Source: Tillus elongatus (taxonomy: Eukaryota; Arthropoda; Insecta; Coleoptera; Cleridae). Taken from it: a stretch of 64,000 nucleotides of DNA. The translations under genes were made by a program, and so were the position numbers. The DNA lies in assembly GCA_964006375.1 (NCBI GenBank), contig OZ023262.1, positions 94,962,976 to 95,026,975 on the forward strand, in the 5' to 3' direction. Below the pieces are notes generated by a model. The model was not told the DNA's origin. It made no database searches and saw nothing but the letters and a program-made list of their open reading frames with translations. Positions 50,842 to 61,560 of this stretch are shown piece by piece; the first letter of the stretch is position 1; every line of letters begins with the position of its first letter.

Positions 50842-51480
50842 ATATTAAAATATACGCAACAATTAATTACATAATTAGTAAAATTGCTATTGTAACAAAT
50901 TCAATGACTGTTTATATCTAATGTAACATCTAATGTTTAAGTTTAAAGATAAAAAAGAATCTATTTTAAAAGCTTTTTTATAGAAACTTGTCTTGCTTTT
51001 GTTTACATTTCCACTATATTTTGCTAGACTGTTAGTCTAGAACTGTATTTTGGGCCGTTTATCAAGCTACAAATATTGTATATTTTGAAAATTGATTGAG
51101 TCTCCCAGTTAAATAACAATTAGTTACTTGGCAATTTTTTTATTTCATGTCGTGTTGCGATATTGGTGGCCCAGATTTCACAATTGTTGGTTCGGGTAGT
51201 ATGTTTTATGCCCGTTATTTATTTTGTTTCGTTACCGTTGATGTATAGTTTATATCTGTTGTATGAATCAATCTACGCGTGACAGTTAACTACTCTGTCT
51301 GTCATGCGTTGGACTTTAACCACTAAGTCGTTTTAAGTTTTTTCAGATTGTATTTCTAATTTGGAAAACACTCTAAATATTGTGTACCAAATTACTTAAA
51401 ATTCACAACATAGGCTTACTTGCAAAATTTCTAGCCATACGCCAAATCTCATTCCAGTTACTCCGATACTTACAAGAAAA
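50510..51480. repeat. Large dispersed repeat with two tRNA-like segments (copy T2)
   Basis: Second copy of the repeat at 31970-32960, with (TA)n inside. The minus-strand segment at 50640-50705 starts ATAGATAGCTCAGTGGTAAC, a good A box. The second segment at 51290-51335 starts CGACTTAGTGGTTAAAG. B boxes are degenerate, so these are not called as tRNA genes. Confidence 0.5.
50753..50839. repeat. (TA)n microsatellite inside repeat T2
   Basis: TA dinucleotides with a GATA interruption near 50761. Copy T1 has no array at this place. Confidence 0.95.
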
Positions 51481-51755
51481 ATAGAGACGCAGCAATTGCG
51501 TTATGAGAGAGAATTTTCACCAAATCCTCCAAATTTGTATAACTCAATTTTCTACAAATCTAGAAAGTTGAGTTTTCGTAGAGTAAGGTAACAGTCCAAC
51601 CAAATTTTACCAAAATAAATTAGTTATTTTGTTATATACAATTTTTTTCGGAAAAATTGTTTTTTTTTATAAAAACTGGTCCGATAAGGCTGGCGTACCC
51701 TGCATGCTTCTATGGGGATGAAATATAACAATCAGGCTAACGTATCCATATAAAC

Positions 51756-51834
<79 letters not shown>

Positions 51835-52245
51835 TTTAACGGACCTTGCTTTTGGGTTCTAGGTATCCCAATTCACGCTCATCTAAAAAAAAATCCAAAA
51901 GCTTTTCATCGTGACGTCACTATTAGTAAATTTTCTTAATTAATGAAAGGCCACTAAAAACTAAAATCAAATCCAAGGAACGTCCAAAGAGAAAGACTAA
52001 GCAGACCACTTTTTACAACAAAAAAAAACTAAAATAAAATACACAATACAAAATAATCTATTTATTTTACTTTATTGGTATACCTACCAACCTACTTTAA
52101 ATTTCATTACTTATACATATTTCACTGGTTTCATGATACCTTATGATTTATTGATTACTTTATTGAACAACATTGTAAATAAACTTTAATAAATAAAATT
52201 ATGAATATATATATAGTATAGTTATTATCAAAATATTAATTGTAA
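51481..52245. repeat. E-like end, R left end with (TA)n, then AT-rich sequence
   Basis: An E-like sequence (GAGACGCAGCAATTGCGTTA) at about 51485. The (TA)n at 51761-51831 is followed by a reversed R left end (TTTTGGGTTCTAGGTATCCC, TCATCGTGACGTCACTATTAG). 51960-52245 shows nothing recognised. Confidence 0.5.
51761..51831. repeat. (TA)n microsatellite
   Basis: TA dinucleotides next to an R left end. Confidence 0.95.
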
Positions 52246-52378
52246 TATTTGCATATACAGTCGATATGTCTAAACAGTCAATTGCGTATACATGTTTTAT
52301 GTATAAATAGCCAATTGCGCATACATACTGTATGTATAAGTAGTCAATTGCATATACATACTGTGTGTATAAATGAGG
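52246..52378. repeat. 33-bp tandem satellite, about four units
   Basis: AATTGCGTATACATG, AATTGCGCATACATAC and AATTGCATATACATAC start units at 52280, 52313 and 52346, exactly 33 bp apart. A diverged unit precedes them. Further single units lie at 57126-57155 and 58338-58375. Because 33 is a multiple of three, the array reads as an 11-residue repeat (NSQLRIHTVCI), but this is probably incidental. Confidence 0.85.
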
Positions 52379-52783
52379 AGCAGACATGCAAAACGAATTT
52401 TGTCCAATATTGTAAATTTACAGGAAACAGAAAAAAAATATAGTAGCATAACTATAGATGCTACTAAAATCAGATTTCTTTCTAAAAATAGAAAATAAAT
52501 CAAAGATATTTGCTTTAAACACTAACACAAGAAAGTTTACCCCTGAATTACCAACACAAAAAAATAGTTTGGACAAAGTGCAATTTGAATGTCAATAGTG
52601 GAGAAACTGCTTTTTGCAAGTCTTTAGATTTTTTATCAGTACGTACAAACGACAAAATAATTCTAAAACCCCAAATAATAGCTAACAAGTGATTTATTGA
52701 AGGAATCATAACATTTTTTTAACAGATATTAAAGAAAAAAAAACGCAATTTTTAATTCTTATGCTCACTAATAAAGTAACTTT

Positions 52784-53530
52784 TTAAACCAAATTTACTG
52801 CTTCAATGTCTTCACATTCACACAACATTTCGGCGTTGTCATCGTCATTCTGATCATTTTCTTCATCGACGAATTCAGAAAAGATTGGAACCATCCAAGC
52901 CAATTCCGCATCCACAGTGCTCCAGTTTTCACCTGATAAAGCATTCAACAGTTTTTTGAGGCAGTCTATTTTTTTCTTTTTTCTTTTATGACCCAAAGGT
53001 ATATCAGGGATTTGAATTTGATTTAAACGTTTTCGTGGTTTTATAAGGGTCTCAGTCTTTTTGGATGTGTCGTTATTTCTGTATAAAGTTTCTCTTTTTA
53101 CTAAAATTTTATCACCAGGGTCTCCCCTTTTGCTGTAAATTCTTTTACATTGACTTATTCCAGTCACTTTTTTTTAACATACTGATGCATTTTTAATGTC
53201 TCGCAAGAACCTTGCCAAGTTGACGTATTTAGCCTACTTGAGAATAAAGTTGATAATATTTCTCAGGTGTCTTAATACTACTGTGGCGCCTCAAAATTCT
53301 TTCGACCCTGCCAAAAATTATGTCGGCAGGTAAGTATGAATGCCCACGAACGGGAAATGTTAAAGCTATAGTTCTAACTGTTTCGGGGGCAAATCCATAA
53401 AGCCATATCATTAGCATGTGTATGACATAGCTGTTCTTATTTTGCCCCCCACAACCATCCACGAGCAGTCGTAAACAGTTTATGCCTTGTAACAGTATAA
53501 ATTGGATAGCTAAACAACTAAGCTAGTTTG
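52784..53530 (-). pseudogene. DDE transposase, C-terminal half
   Basis: Starts at the inner insertion with GINCLRLLVDGCGGQNKNSY (second catalytic Asp in DGCGGQNKN), then FPVRGHSYLPADIIFGRVE, which carries the probable catalytic Glu. A stop after LYSQVG separates this from the tail 53167-52784: GDPGDKILVKRETLYR, a basic KPRKRL/HKRKKKK region and an acidic end. These motifs recur in multicopy insect and invertebrate proteins; the superfamily name is uncertain. Confidence 0.7.
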
Positions 53531-55537
53531 GACGTATTTGTGGTTCCTCCTCTGCTTTGCACAAAGAATTATTGGCGACAACCGTGGTTATTTCTTCTGG
53601 ATATCCCTCGTATAAGGAATAGAATTGAGATCTTTCGTTAAATCATGTTTATTTGTACTACCCCTGGTATATCGTGCCGGCTTCCACGCTTGCGTTGCAG
53701 TTGCCGGTAGTTCGAGAATGGTCCGCATGTTGAGAAGGATAGATGGCTGGGGACGTATGGAATGCGAGAGAGCGAAGGTGTGGCGGTACCTGTTTTCAAG
53801 TAGGAGACGGGAATGCGCCGGAAGTGTCGAGGGAGAGATTTCGTTGGCAATTGTTGGAGTTAACACGTGGTTCGTTCTGAGGAGCAAGTTTGGATATTAA
53901 GTATCCTCCTTTGTGGATTTTATTGCTCTCAGAACTTAATCTGCAGTTTTTTGGTGATGTCGTAATGTACGGATTTAGTGCTGAAGGCTGTGGAGATACC
54001 CATTTGAGGGGATTTAAGGACCACATTTATCGTGTCCCGTTGTTGGAGTTTCGTTTCCCTCTCTGGAGAGTCCTTGTGCCGGAGGGAAAATTCCTTGTAC
54101 CGGAGAGATTCTCCTTGTACCGGAGAGATTCTCCTTGTACCGGCTGGATACTGCTTGTGCAGGATACTGCTTGTGTTAGGCAGAAATTATTGTAGCGGCC
54201 AGTTTTTGTATTGGGCAATACCTTTGGTAAATTCACGTATCGCAAGTTTGAGTGGAAAAGTCTCGCATGGATTAGCGAATTTTTATGTACCGAACGAAGT
54301 ATATGGCTATTGAATTAAATGGAGTTTATGTGCTAGTCAAGAGCAATTATAATTCCTGTCAGCTGTGAAATCTGGAATTTATGAATTAGGATCTCAGTGA
54401 GAAGGTCTTCCCTTTCGTTGTCGCATTGCCGTTCCGTTGTTGCATTATTCCCGTGGTTGCAGTCCCGTACCCCTAAAGGCCTTAGTTGGTATGGAAATTG
54501 GTGGTAATTAGATGGCCTAGAAGTCCAGGAATTTCAAGTAAGAATTTTCCGTTTTGTGATAACGAATAAAGTGATAAGAGACAATCTTGATAAGTTACAT
54601 TTTTAAATATTCATCTGTGTTAAATTTGCTAAAATCGAGCTGAATTTATTTTATTTAAACTTTACTAAATATGGTACAGATTTTTATAAGACCATTATTA
54701 ATATAATTGCTTCACTTTTGATAGTACCATTAGTTATCATATATTGTTAGCATTAGTCAAGCTTATTGATTATTCTTTGGGACTTGATCTTTAATCAGGC
54801 CACTTACCGTAATTAACGTGTAATTAATTAATATTTGGGGAAAATAAGTTGTGAGCTTTGCGTGCACGAAAAGTGGAATTTTCCGTAGAACAATTATATT
54901 TGTAGTAGATTCATACATACTCAGTAAAGATCTTGATTATTTGTTAGTAAGCCATTTTAGTTATATTATAGAGACTTTTTTTTATTTTAGATCAGAATTT
55001 TAGAACAGCTTTTAATAAATTCTTGTATGCCAAAGAAGCTTAATAAAAGCCCTTATTTTATCATATTTTAGGTGTCTTTTGGTTTTGTGTTTGTGTTTTG
55101 TTTTCAGGGCTGTTGATAATTAGATCATTACCGTTATCTTTACTTGTGGGTCTAGGAGACCATACCGTTCTGAACTTTAGTTTGTGTTATCATAATCATA
55201 ACTCCCTTGTAGCTTCCTGTGCTCGATTGTGGTTGGCTATAGTTGCCAGTGTGATCCAAGAATTCTTGGTTGTGTTGGATCTGGGCAAGGAAGCATATTT
55301 GTGAACATCTTATTAGAATATCCGGGAGTGGAGGTTAAACAATCAAGTGGCGCCCCTAATTAACATCTTATTTTAACCCACGCCCATCTCCACTGTATAA
55401 AAGCTGGCGGCCCTCTAACTTCCCAGTAACTTAGCTTATGCCAATGACAAATTAGATTTGTGGATAGGTTAGGAATTATTTGAGCATTTGTCATCTGGTA
55501 TAAAAGGAAGCGCGGCGGTGTCATAGCCTGGGGAAAG
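53492..55537. mobile_element. 2,046-bp insertion of unknown class with 5-bp target duplication
   Basis: Flanked by TTGTA (53487-53491 and 55538-55542). Removing it with one TTGTA joins the transposase frame exactly (LNKIQ to GINCLRLL). The insertion is richer in GC than its host. It holds five 20-bp tandem units (CCTTGTACCGGAGAGATTCT, 54072-54175), poly(A) signals near 55018 and 55050, and two TATA-box-like sites, TGTATAAAAGC (55396) and GGTATAAAAGG (55498). A TTGGCGAC sequence at 53571 and TGGCGCCCC at 55346 resemble primer-binding sites of LTR elements. No coding region is recognised. A solo LTR or non-autonomous LTR element is my best guess. Confidence 0.6.
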
Positions 55538-55539
55538 TT

Positions 55540-56268
55540 GTATTTTATTTAAAAAATATATAAGAGCAGACGACACTTCCACAACCCCTTTACCATCTTG
55601 ATTTCCATCCATGAGTAAAATATTGTACTTTAGCCATTAGCTCTAACGAGACAAAAAAGTATAGGGAAAGCTGTTGGGAATAAAATGCATCTTGTATTGG
55701 TGCTTTGGGTAGTACTTGGATTTGCTGAAGATCGAAACAAAAATATATTGTATTGGGCGGATCCTCTTTCATTATTTTGTGGAACAACGCTGCTTTTATT
55801 CGGTGCACCTTCAATTCAGTTTGCAACTTTTGTATTGTTTATTTGAGTTACTGTTCTAACACAGAACCCACACACATCCGTTTCAGGACTACCAAATCCT
55901 ATGCTGAACTTATTATTAAACACCCTACTGAAGTATTTGTAGTTTACTTTTAGATTATCAGTAGCTTTTTCATTGTATAGATCACAAAGTTTAGAGATGC
56001 TGTACTCGGGAGGCATTTATATCCTTTTGGATTTGTTTCTACCATAATGACTGTCTTTGCCTTTCAACTGCTTTATAAAATCCATAACTGCGAGTAATTT
56101 TTCACGAAATTTAGAAGTCCGTTTGTTCCCACCTCTTTTTTCTTCAACTGCTTCTCCATGTACTATTTTATTGCAAATTGTATTTAGTCTCCTTTGACCA
56201 ACGTTGTAAATACCTCTAAACAAGTTCTGACAAACCTGTACTTGTTTGTTATCAATGAACACCCGCAA
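55540..56268 (-). pseudogene. DDE transposase, N-terminal half
   Basis: Reads VCQNLFRGIYNVGQRRLNTI, then FIKQLKGKDSHYGRNKSKR, a nonsense codon, PPEYSISKLCDLYNEK, YFSRVFNNKFSIGFGSPETD with CGFC, YFCFDLQQIQVLPKAP (probable first catalytic Asp), YSQQLSLY, and DGNQDGKGVVEVSSAL before the insertion. At least one stop (56020) and one frameshift (about 55620) are present. A possible upstream exon at 56790-56684 ends ...KKCE|GTACGT, a splice donor. Confidence 0.7.
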
Positions 56269-57060
56269 AAAAAAAAAAAAAATCCAAATTTTTTTATTTG
56301 CTATTATGCTTAATGAAAATGTCTTACATAATACTTTGCGGTAAAACAGTGATATTTTCCTTCATCCTGTTTACGACTTCTTGGACGCTTTGGATTTTCT
56401 ATTGTCATCAAATATGCTAATTTGTTGTCTTGCGTCGTTCTGCATATTTCAATAAAAAAATACATTTCTCAGTCCTATTATAATAGGTTTTCTTAATTTG
56501 TGGTAATTAAAGTGTTGGTCTTTATAGTTGCATCTGATTTCGAAATTCAGTAAATCGGGATCCAAATTGGAATATCTGCAATTTACCATAAACAATGTGC
56601 TATATAAAATTTATGAAGGTACCTTTAAGGTTTAGTAATCAATAATAGTGATAGTACTTAACCTAGAAAATGGCTTAAACGTACCTCACATTTTTTGCGT
56701 TCTCTCGATGTAGAATTTAGCTTCCTTTTTCTGCATCCAAGATCAGTGTCTCCAACAATATGTTCTCCTTCGATTTCGTGTATTATTGTAACAATAATAA
56801 TGCACAACATATAAAACAGAACAGACAATATTATTACACACCTGCTAAGAAGTAAGAACAGATGCTTACTGCTTTAAATCCCAATCAAAATGCAGTTTGT
56901 CCACAATTTGTGGACACAACGTGATTCGTGATTATGTACTGTTATTGGACAAAATGCGCTTTGTTTATCCAAGTAACATTCTGGTAAGGTTTCAGATGAA
57001 AAATAATTCGGTTTGAATGTCTTAGATAGACCTAATAGATGGAAATATGTACAAGGAAGG
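56269..57060. other. 5' part of the DDE transposon, partly coding-like
   Basis: A minus-strand exon-like stretch (56790-56684; EGEHIVGDTDLGCRKRKLN) and AT-rich sequence. A second GGACAAAATGCG copy near 56949 repeats the terminal motif inside the element. Confidence 0.4.
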
Positions 57061-57125
57061 GAACGCTACCTATAGCTAAAATTATGAACTTTTGGACAAA
57101 ATGCGTTTTGCATATCTGCTCCTCA

Positions 57126-57155
57126 AATAGTCAAATGCATATACATACTGTATGT
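57126..57155. repeat. Single 33-bp satellite unit between two elements
   Basis: AAATGCATATACATACTGTA, the satellite phase that follows the DDE transposon and precedes R14. Confidence 0.65.
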
Positions 57156-58133
57156 AGCAGCAAGTGCGTTATGGCAGTGAATTTTCATAAAAATATTTTC
57201 AATAGCAAACATGTCTTTTTAAGAAAGCAGGCATCAATTTATATAGTAGAAACAATTTGCCATGTTTCATAAAAATAACTTTATTGTTTGAAAATGTACA
57301 AAAATTTCCGAAAATAAACTTAAATTGTTCCCGAAAAAACTTACAAAGATGTATTATATTTCGATGGAAAATGCAAAAATTCAATAACATAGGGCGTGTT
57401 TGATAAAAAAAAAATTGAATCACCAACGACTTATGGGCCACCCCCTGTAATGGTGGAAACATTTTTTAAGATGTAGCTCAAGACACCCCAGAATTTATGT
57501 ATACCATTTTTTTCGTAACTTGCATAAAAACAGATATATTGAGCTTTAATGATTTTTTTCGAAAATTTGACAAAAATGATATACCATTAAACGATAAACT
57601 CTATAGCCAACACTACTGCCAAAGCATCAGAGAAAGGGCCTATTTTAAATAAATTTTCTGGGAACATTTTAATAAAATGAAGGACAATGATGATTGAAAC
57701 TAAGAGTTCAGGCTTTGTAAAGCATTCTTCTTGAGAGATTTTCTTTCCATAGCTCATATTAATTTCAGGTTCATTGCCTAAATATTACCAATTTTGACAT
57801 TTTAAATCGCGACTTTGACGTTTTGAGGAAAACCCAAATTTATTCTCCTTTAAAGCCTGTAACTTTTTTGTCCTTTAACCTGCAGAGCTAAATTTTGGTG
57901 GATGGCTTATACACATGATGATATACACCCGCGTGCCAAATTTGGTTGCCCTTGAATTGTTAATTCCGAGGATACAAATTTTTTTAGAGTGAAAACTCAA
58001 AACTTTTCCGGAAAACTTCGTCAGATTTTCCTCACTATCGAACTTGTCCAAGCCATTTACAAAAGGACGGTATGTGCTAAATTTGATCAACATCGGCCCA
58101 TTATTTTTTGAGTTATCGGTGTGATACACACAG

Positions 58134-58217
<84 letters not shown>

Positions 58218-58338
58218 GAAACTCTCCCCGGATATGGGTTCTAGGGGTCCTAGTTCGTGCTCATTTGCAAAAAAAATTTCAAAATTCGAAAGTAGGGATC
58301 TCCTTATTAGTGATTTTTTTCTACGAAAATTCACTAAT
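57155..58338 (-). mobile_element. R element, long variant (R14), inserted in the 33-bp satellite
   Basis: An E terminus at 57155 (GCAGCAAGTGCGTTATGGC, lacking the outer GGAC), reversed R interior, (TA)n(CA)n, then the reversed left end with GGATATGGGTTCTAGGGGTC and TTCTACGAAAATTCACTAA. Satellite sequence resumes at TAGCCAATTGCGCATAC. Confidence 0.7.
58130..58214. repeat. (CA)n(TA)n compound microsatellite inside R14
   Basis: CA repeats with GA interruption to 58160, then TA to 58214. Confidence 0.95.
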
Positions 58339-58375
58339 AGCCAATTGCGCATACATACAGTATGTTTAAGTAGCC
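58338..58375. repeat. 33-bp satellite unit, right of R14
   Basis: AGCCAATTGCGCATACATAC followed by AGTATGTTTAAGTAGCC. Confidence 0.65.
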
Positions 58376-59150
58376 ATATCATGAATTTTATGAATTCAGC
58401 ATCACCATAATAAAATTGATTTGATTTTTAGGGAGAGACACTCAAGCATATTAGATAAGCGGACCGTTTATTAGAAAAGAAAACATCGTTGTTGAGAGGT
58501 TGAATAAATAAAGCTATAAAACAAACAAGTGAAAAAGAAATATCACACAAATGAAGCTATTGGAGGTGTATAGAGCATTGTAAACTGAGAAAACAGGTGA
58601 CTCCTGCCAGAACTTAAGTGATTGGGAGCCTTCGCCCTTATCGACTTTATGAGGCGTTGCGTCGTTTCTTCCTTATATCCGGAGTTGGCTGGTGCTTTTG
58701 TCGACACTGTTATAATATAACGGTTCCATCCAAATTTCAGATATTGAACATCTTCCTGTTTATTCCGAATGGAGTCCCCGACGATTCTGGCTGACTTGAA
58801 ATAGTATCAACGCTAATTCAATATTTGCATATACATGAATCGTTGCAGTATTTTATTTGTGTTTGCAACGTCTACTATGAATATTCAGTAATTTGCGAAT
58901 TCCGCTTTAACTAGTTGCAATATTACGCGACTCTTATAATCGGTACGAACTGGATGCCTTTCAAGCGGAAAATGTTCAAATTACTTGCTTTTTTATACAA
59001 CTTACGGAAACAGTTTGTGACGAGTAAATGGTTTCTTTTTACAATAAGATTTTTATGTATATTTTCCGCATTTGCTTGCAGCATGACCAGTTGTTTCTGG
59101 GCATGACATTACCCACATAAATATGTTTATGTTCAGTATGTCGAAACTGG
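58376..59150. other. No gene recognised
   Basis: AT-rich sequence with a slightly GC-richer patch at 58600-58700. No similarity recognised. Confidence 0.4.
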
Positions 59151-59833
59151 AAGCTGTGATGAGCACTGATAAGTACACTTGAAGAACTTAAATCATCACA
59201 ACACATATTTCAAAGACCTTACGATCAACGTCATCAGAGGATGAAAAATGCTAAAATTAGACTCAAGAGGTACAGTGTATTTATATTGCGCCTAGGTAAC
59301 GAACTAGTCCGAAGTAAAATTGTAGTCGACGAACCATCGTTTGTCTATTATGTAGTGAACGTACGAGGTCGAAGAACTGCTTTAATCTTCTAGTTGACAA
59401 ATGTATTAGCCTTTATCGAATCTAAGGATAATGGGCTTAAAAAAAGGTACCGAGATATTTAAGGAAGCTACACGTTGCTTTTGATCTAGAAAATTTCACT
59501 ATGTGAATATTGGAGCAATCCGACAGGTACATCTGGCGAAACAGACATCATAACAGCCGCTTATCATCTTTAAAAACAAACCGAGTGTTTGGCTCACAAT
59601 GTTAACTTTAACAAAGGATAAATCATTCAAATAAAATTCTACATAAAAACAATATTTGTATTGAATTTTTATTCTACGTAAAAACAAGTATTTATATTGA
59701 CTTCTTAGATACAAAGAAAACGAAAGGGGGGCTTTAAGTCGAGACAAACGTAGAGATTAGTATCTGTATAAACCGGCCGAGTTATTGACAATAATTTATT
59801 ATTCTGTCAGACAAATTAGGAGTGTTTAACTGG
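59151..59833 (-). mobile_element. Probable 3' non-coding part of the Penelope-like element
   Basis: Lies directly downstream (minus strand) of the GIY-YIG coding part. It contains CTCTGATGACGTTGATCGTA with a GATC-GTAA-GGTC hairpin and GAAA at about 59210-59240, the kind of motif reported in terminal repeats of Penelope-like elements. The end is not defined. Confidence 0.4.
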
Positions 59834-60811
59834 TCAAATGCAGACTGAAAATAAAGGGCTTGAAATTAAAGGTGCCGCACGATTCGCTGAAGTTTTGTTC
59901 TTAATCGACCTTGATATAAAAAAAAATTCCAAGGGATCAAGCATAGTTTGATGTCTAACGTTTTTGACAAGTTTCAAATTTTCTTTCTCAACGTGGTGAT
60001 TATTGTCCCATATTATGTTGTGCCACACACGATTTGTCCACCGTATCATATCGTAAATGTGCGAGATGTTCACGAAATTTGGAGGCTATGTTTCTCTTGG
60101 TTTGACCCACGTACTTAAGATTGCAATCTTTGCAACTGATCTCATAAATACCGGACATTTCCGTGACTTTGTCTTTGTCTTTCGTATTACCCAACAAAAT
60201 TTTTTAATTACTTTTCGTCGAAAAAGTCAAATGTAAATCGGCTTTCTTAAACATACTTTCCAAACCCTTTGTGATTCGTGGTTCATAAGGTAGGCACACA
60301 AATTTTTTCTCTATTTTATCTTTCTTAAATGTCGTACATTCAGATATCATTTTCTCTGTTCTTTGTTAACCAATTTGTCCACTTAAACATCCTAATAACC
60401 GTTATATCTCGCCCCGTTTTTTATGTACTTTAATTCTGTATTAAATCTATTTTTACTTAACGGAAAATTTATCAATCTGTTTACTAGGAAATTTAAACCA
60501 GCCGTTTTTTGTGTAAACGTATAATGTGAATGGTTAGGAATATAACTAATAGTGGCAGTTTCCTTCCTGTAGACATCGAAATCAAGCGAGCCATTATTTT
60601 TATTGTTAATAACTAGTACGTCTAGAAACGAAAGTTTATAGTTGATTTCTATTTCGTGGGTAAATTTTATTGAATCAAATTGACTATTTAGTTTTTCAGT
60701 AAATTCTTCAACCTTACATACATTTGTGTCAAACACTGCAAAAATATCGTCGACATAACGAAAAAGTCCGATACCAAAAACTAAGTAAAAAACAGTTTTA
60801 AAAAATGTCAA
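59834..60811 (-). pseudogene. Penelope-like element: 3' half of RT plus GIY-YIG nuclease
   Basis: From 60765 downward: FRYVDDIFAVFDTN (RT catalytic motif), EIEINYKLSFLDVLVINN, VYRKETATISYIPNHSHYTF, LVNRLINFPLS, then EPRITKGLESMF. The GIY-YIG domain follows at 60150-60000: SGIYEISCKDCNLKYVGQTK, REHLAHLRY. Next, in a shifted frame, come VEKENLKLV and MLDPLEFFFI. This RT-to-GIY-YIG order is diagnostic of Penelope-like elements. Frameshifts near 60010 and 60190 inactivate it. Confidence 0.85.
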
Positions 60812-60829
60812 AATCTCATAACGAAGAAT

Positions 60830-61325
60830 TTAGGAAGACGTTTACAAGTTTCTAATCCTAAAGTCCCCAAAAAATAATGCCTCCCAAAAATTCATAAACC
60901 GGGAAAATTACTGAGGCCTATTATTTTGGCTATAGATTCTCCAACATACAATTTGGTAAAGTGGTTGTTAAGCGAGTTTAAAAGTCTACTTATTAAACAG
61001 AAAAGTTGTTCTGTGCTAAATTCTCTTGATTTATGGATAAAATTAAAGACGTTAAATTACTGGAAGGTGATATTTTGATGTCATTTCACGTGGCGTCATT
61101 ATTTCCTAGTGTACCCACAAAACAAACGTTGAAGTATTTGGAACAATTGTTAAGATTGAACAATATAAGTGAATACGTCTGCAAAGAATATTTAACCCTA
61201 ACTAGCCTTTGTATAAAACAAAATATTTTACAATTTAGCAATGAGTTTTTTGAACAAACTGAAGGCACAGCAATGGGCAGTCCATTATCTCCTTTTATTG
61301 CAGACCTGTTTATGAGTAGATTTGG
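60830..61325 (+). pseudogene. Penelope-like element: 5' half of RT, inverted
   Basis: Plus strand: LPKIHKPGKLLRPIILAIDS (60880-60940), YNLVKWLLSEFKSLL, then KLLEGDILMSFHVASLFPSV, GTAMGSPLSPFIADLFMSRF ending at about 61320. These RT motifs precede YVDD in an intact element, yet here they lie on the opposite strand, head to head with it. Confidence 0.85.
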
Positions 61326-61560
61326 CTTATCTGGGCTCAAGAAATGCGTAAGATTATCGGGTTGGTCCACGCTTCTATAAAGCAACGACTGTAATGGAAC
61401 TGTTTGATCTGAGTATCTGGAACATGAAAACACTATGTGGTTCAGAGCTCCGTACTCATTCTGTCTACATTCGCAGGATGGACTTTCAGTAATCACAATT
61501 TTATGTAGATGTGCTCGGTATCTAACGTGACCAGATTTTAGGCGAGTCATTGTACTGGTG
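61326..61560 (-). pseudogene. LINE 3' coding fragment (C-terminal zinc-knuckle region)
   Basis: Minus strand: TRLKSGHVRYRAHLHKI, ESPSCECRQNEYGALNHIVF and SCSRYSDQTVPLQSLLY. This is the C-x-C...LNH-x-F-x-C pattern common at the end of Jockey/I-type LINE ORF2 proteins. The upstream parts are absent. Confidence 0.7.

Larger units (their letters stand above)
52375..57125 (-). mobile_element. DDE transposon (Sola-like?) inserted in the 33-bp satellite
   Basis: Terminal inverted repeats: left GAGGAGCAGACATGCAAAAC, right (reversed) GAGGAGCAGATATGCAAAAC, each continuing GATTTTGTCCAA-like for about 33 bp with two differences. The flanks are ...TATAAAT and AAATAGTC..., giving a 4-bp duplication AAAT. 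Joining them restores the satellite sequence GTATAAATAGTC. A 4-bp duplication and GAG ends are compatible with the Sola superfamily, but I cannot confirm this. The element would be about 2.7 kb without the inner insertion. Confidence 0.75.

Noticed and set aside
52249..52443. Protein with an 11-residue repeat (NSQLRIHTVCI)
   Set aside because: It is the translation of a 33-bp satellite; single units elsewhere are not in coding context.
61086..61550. 154-codon minus-strand frame as a single protein
   Set aside because: Only 61326-61560 is LINE-like. The rest is antisense to the inverted Penelope-like RT.
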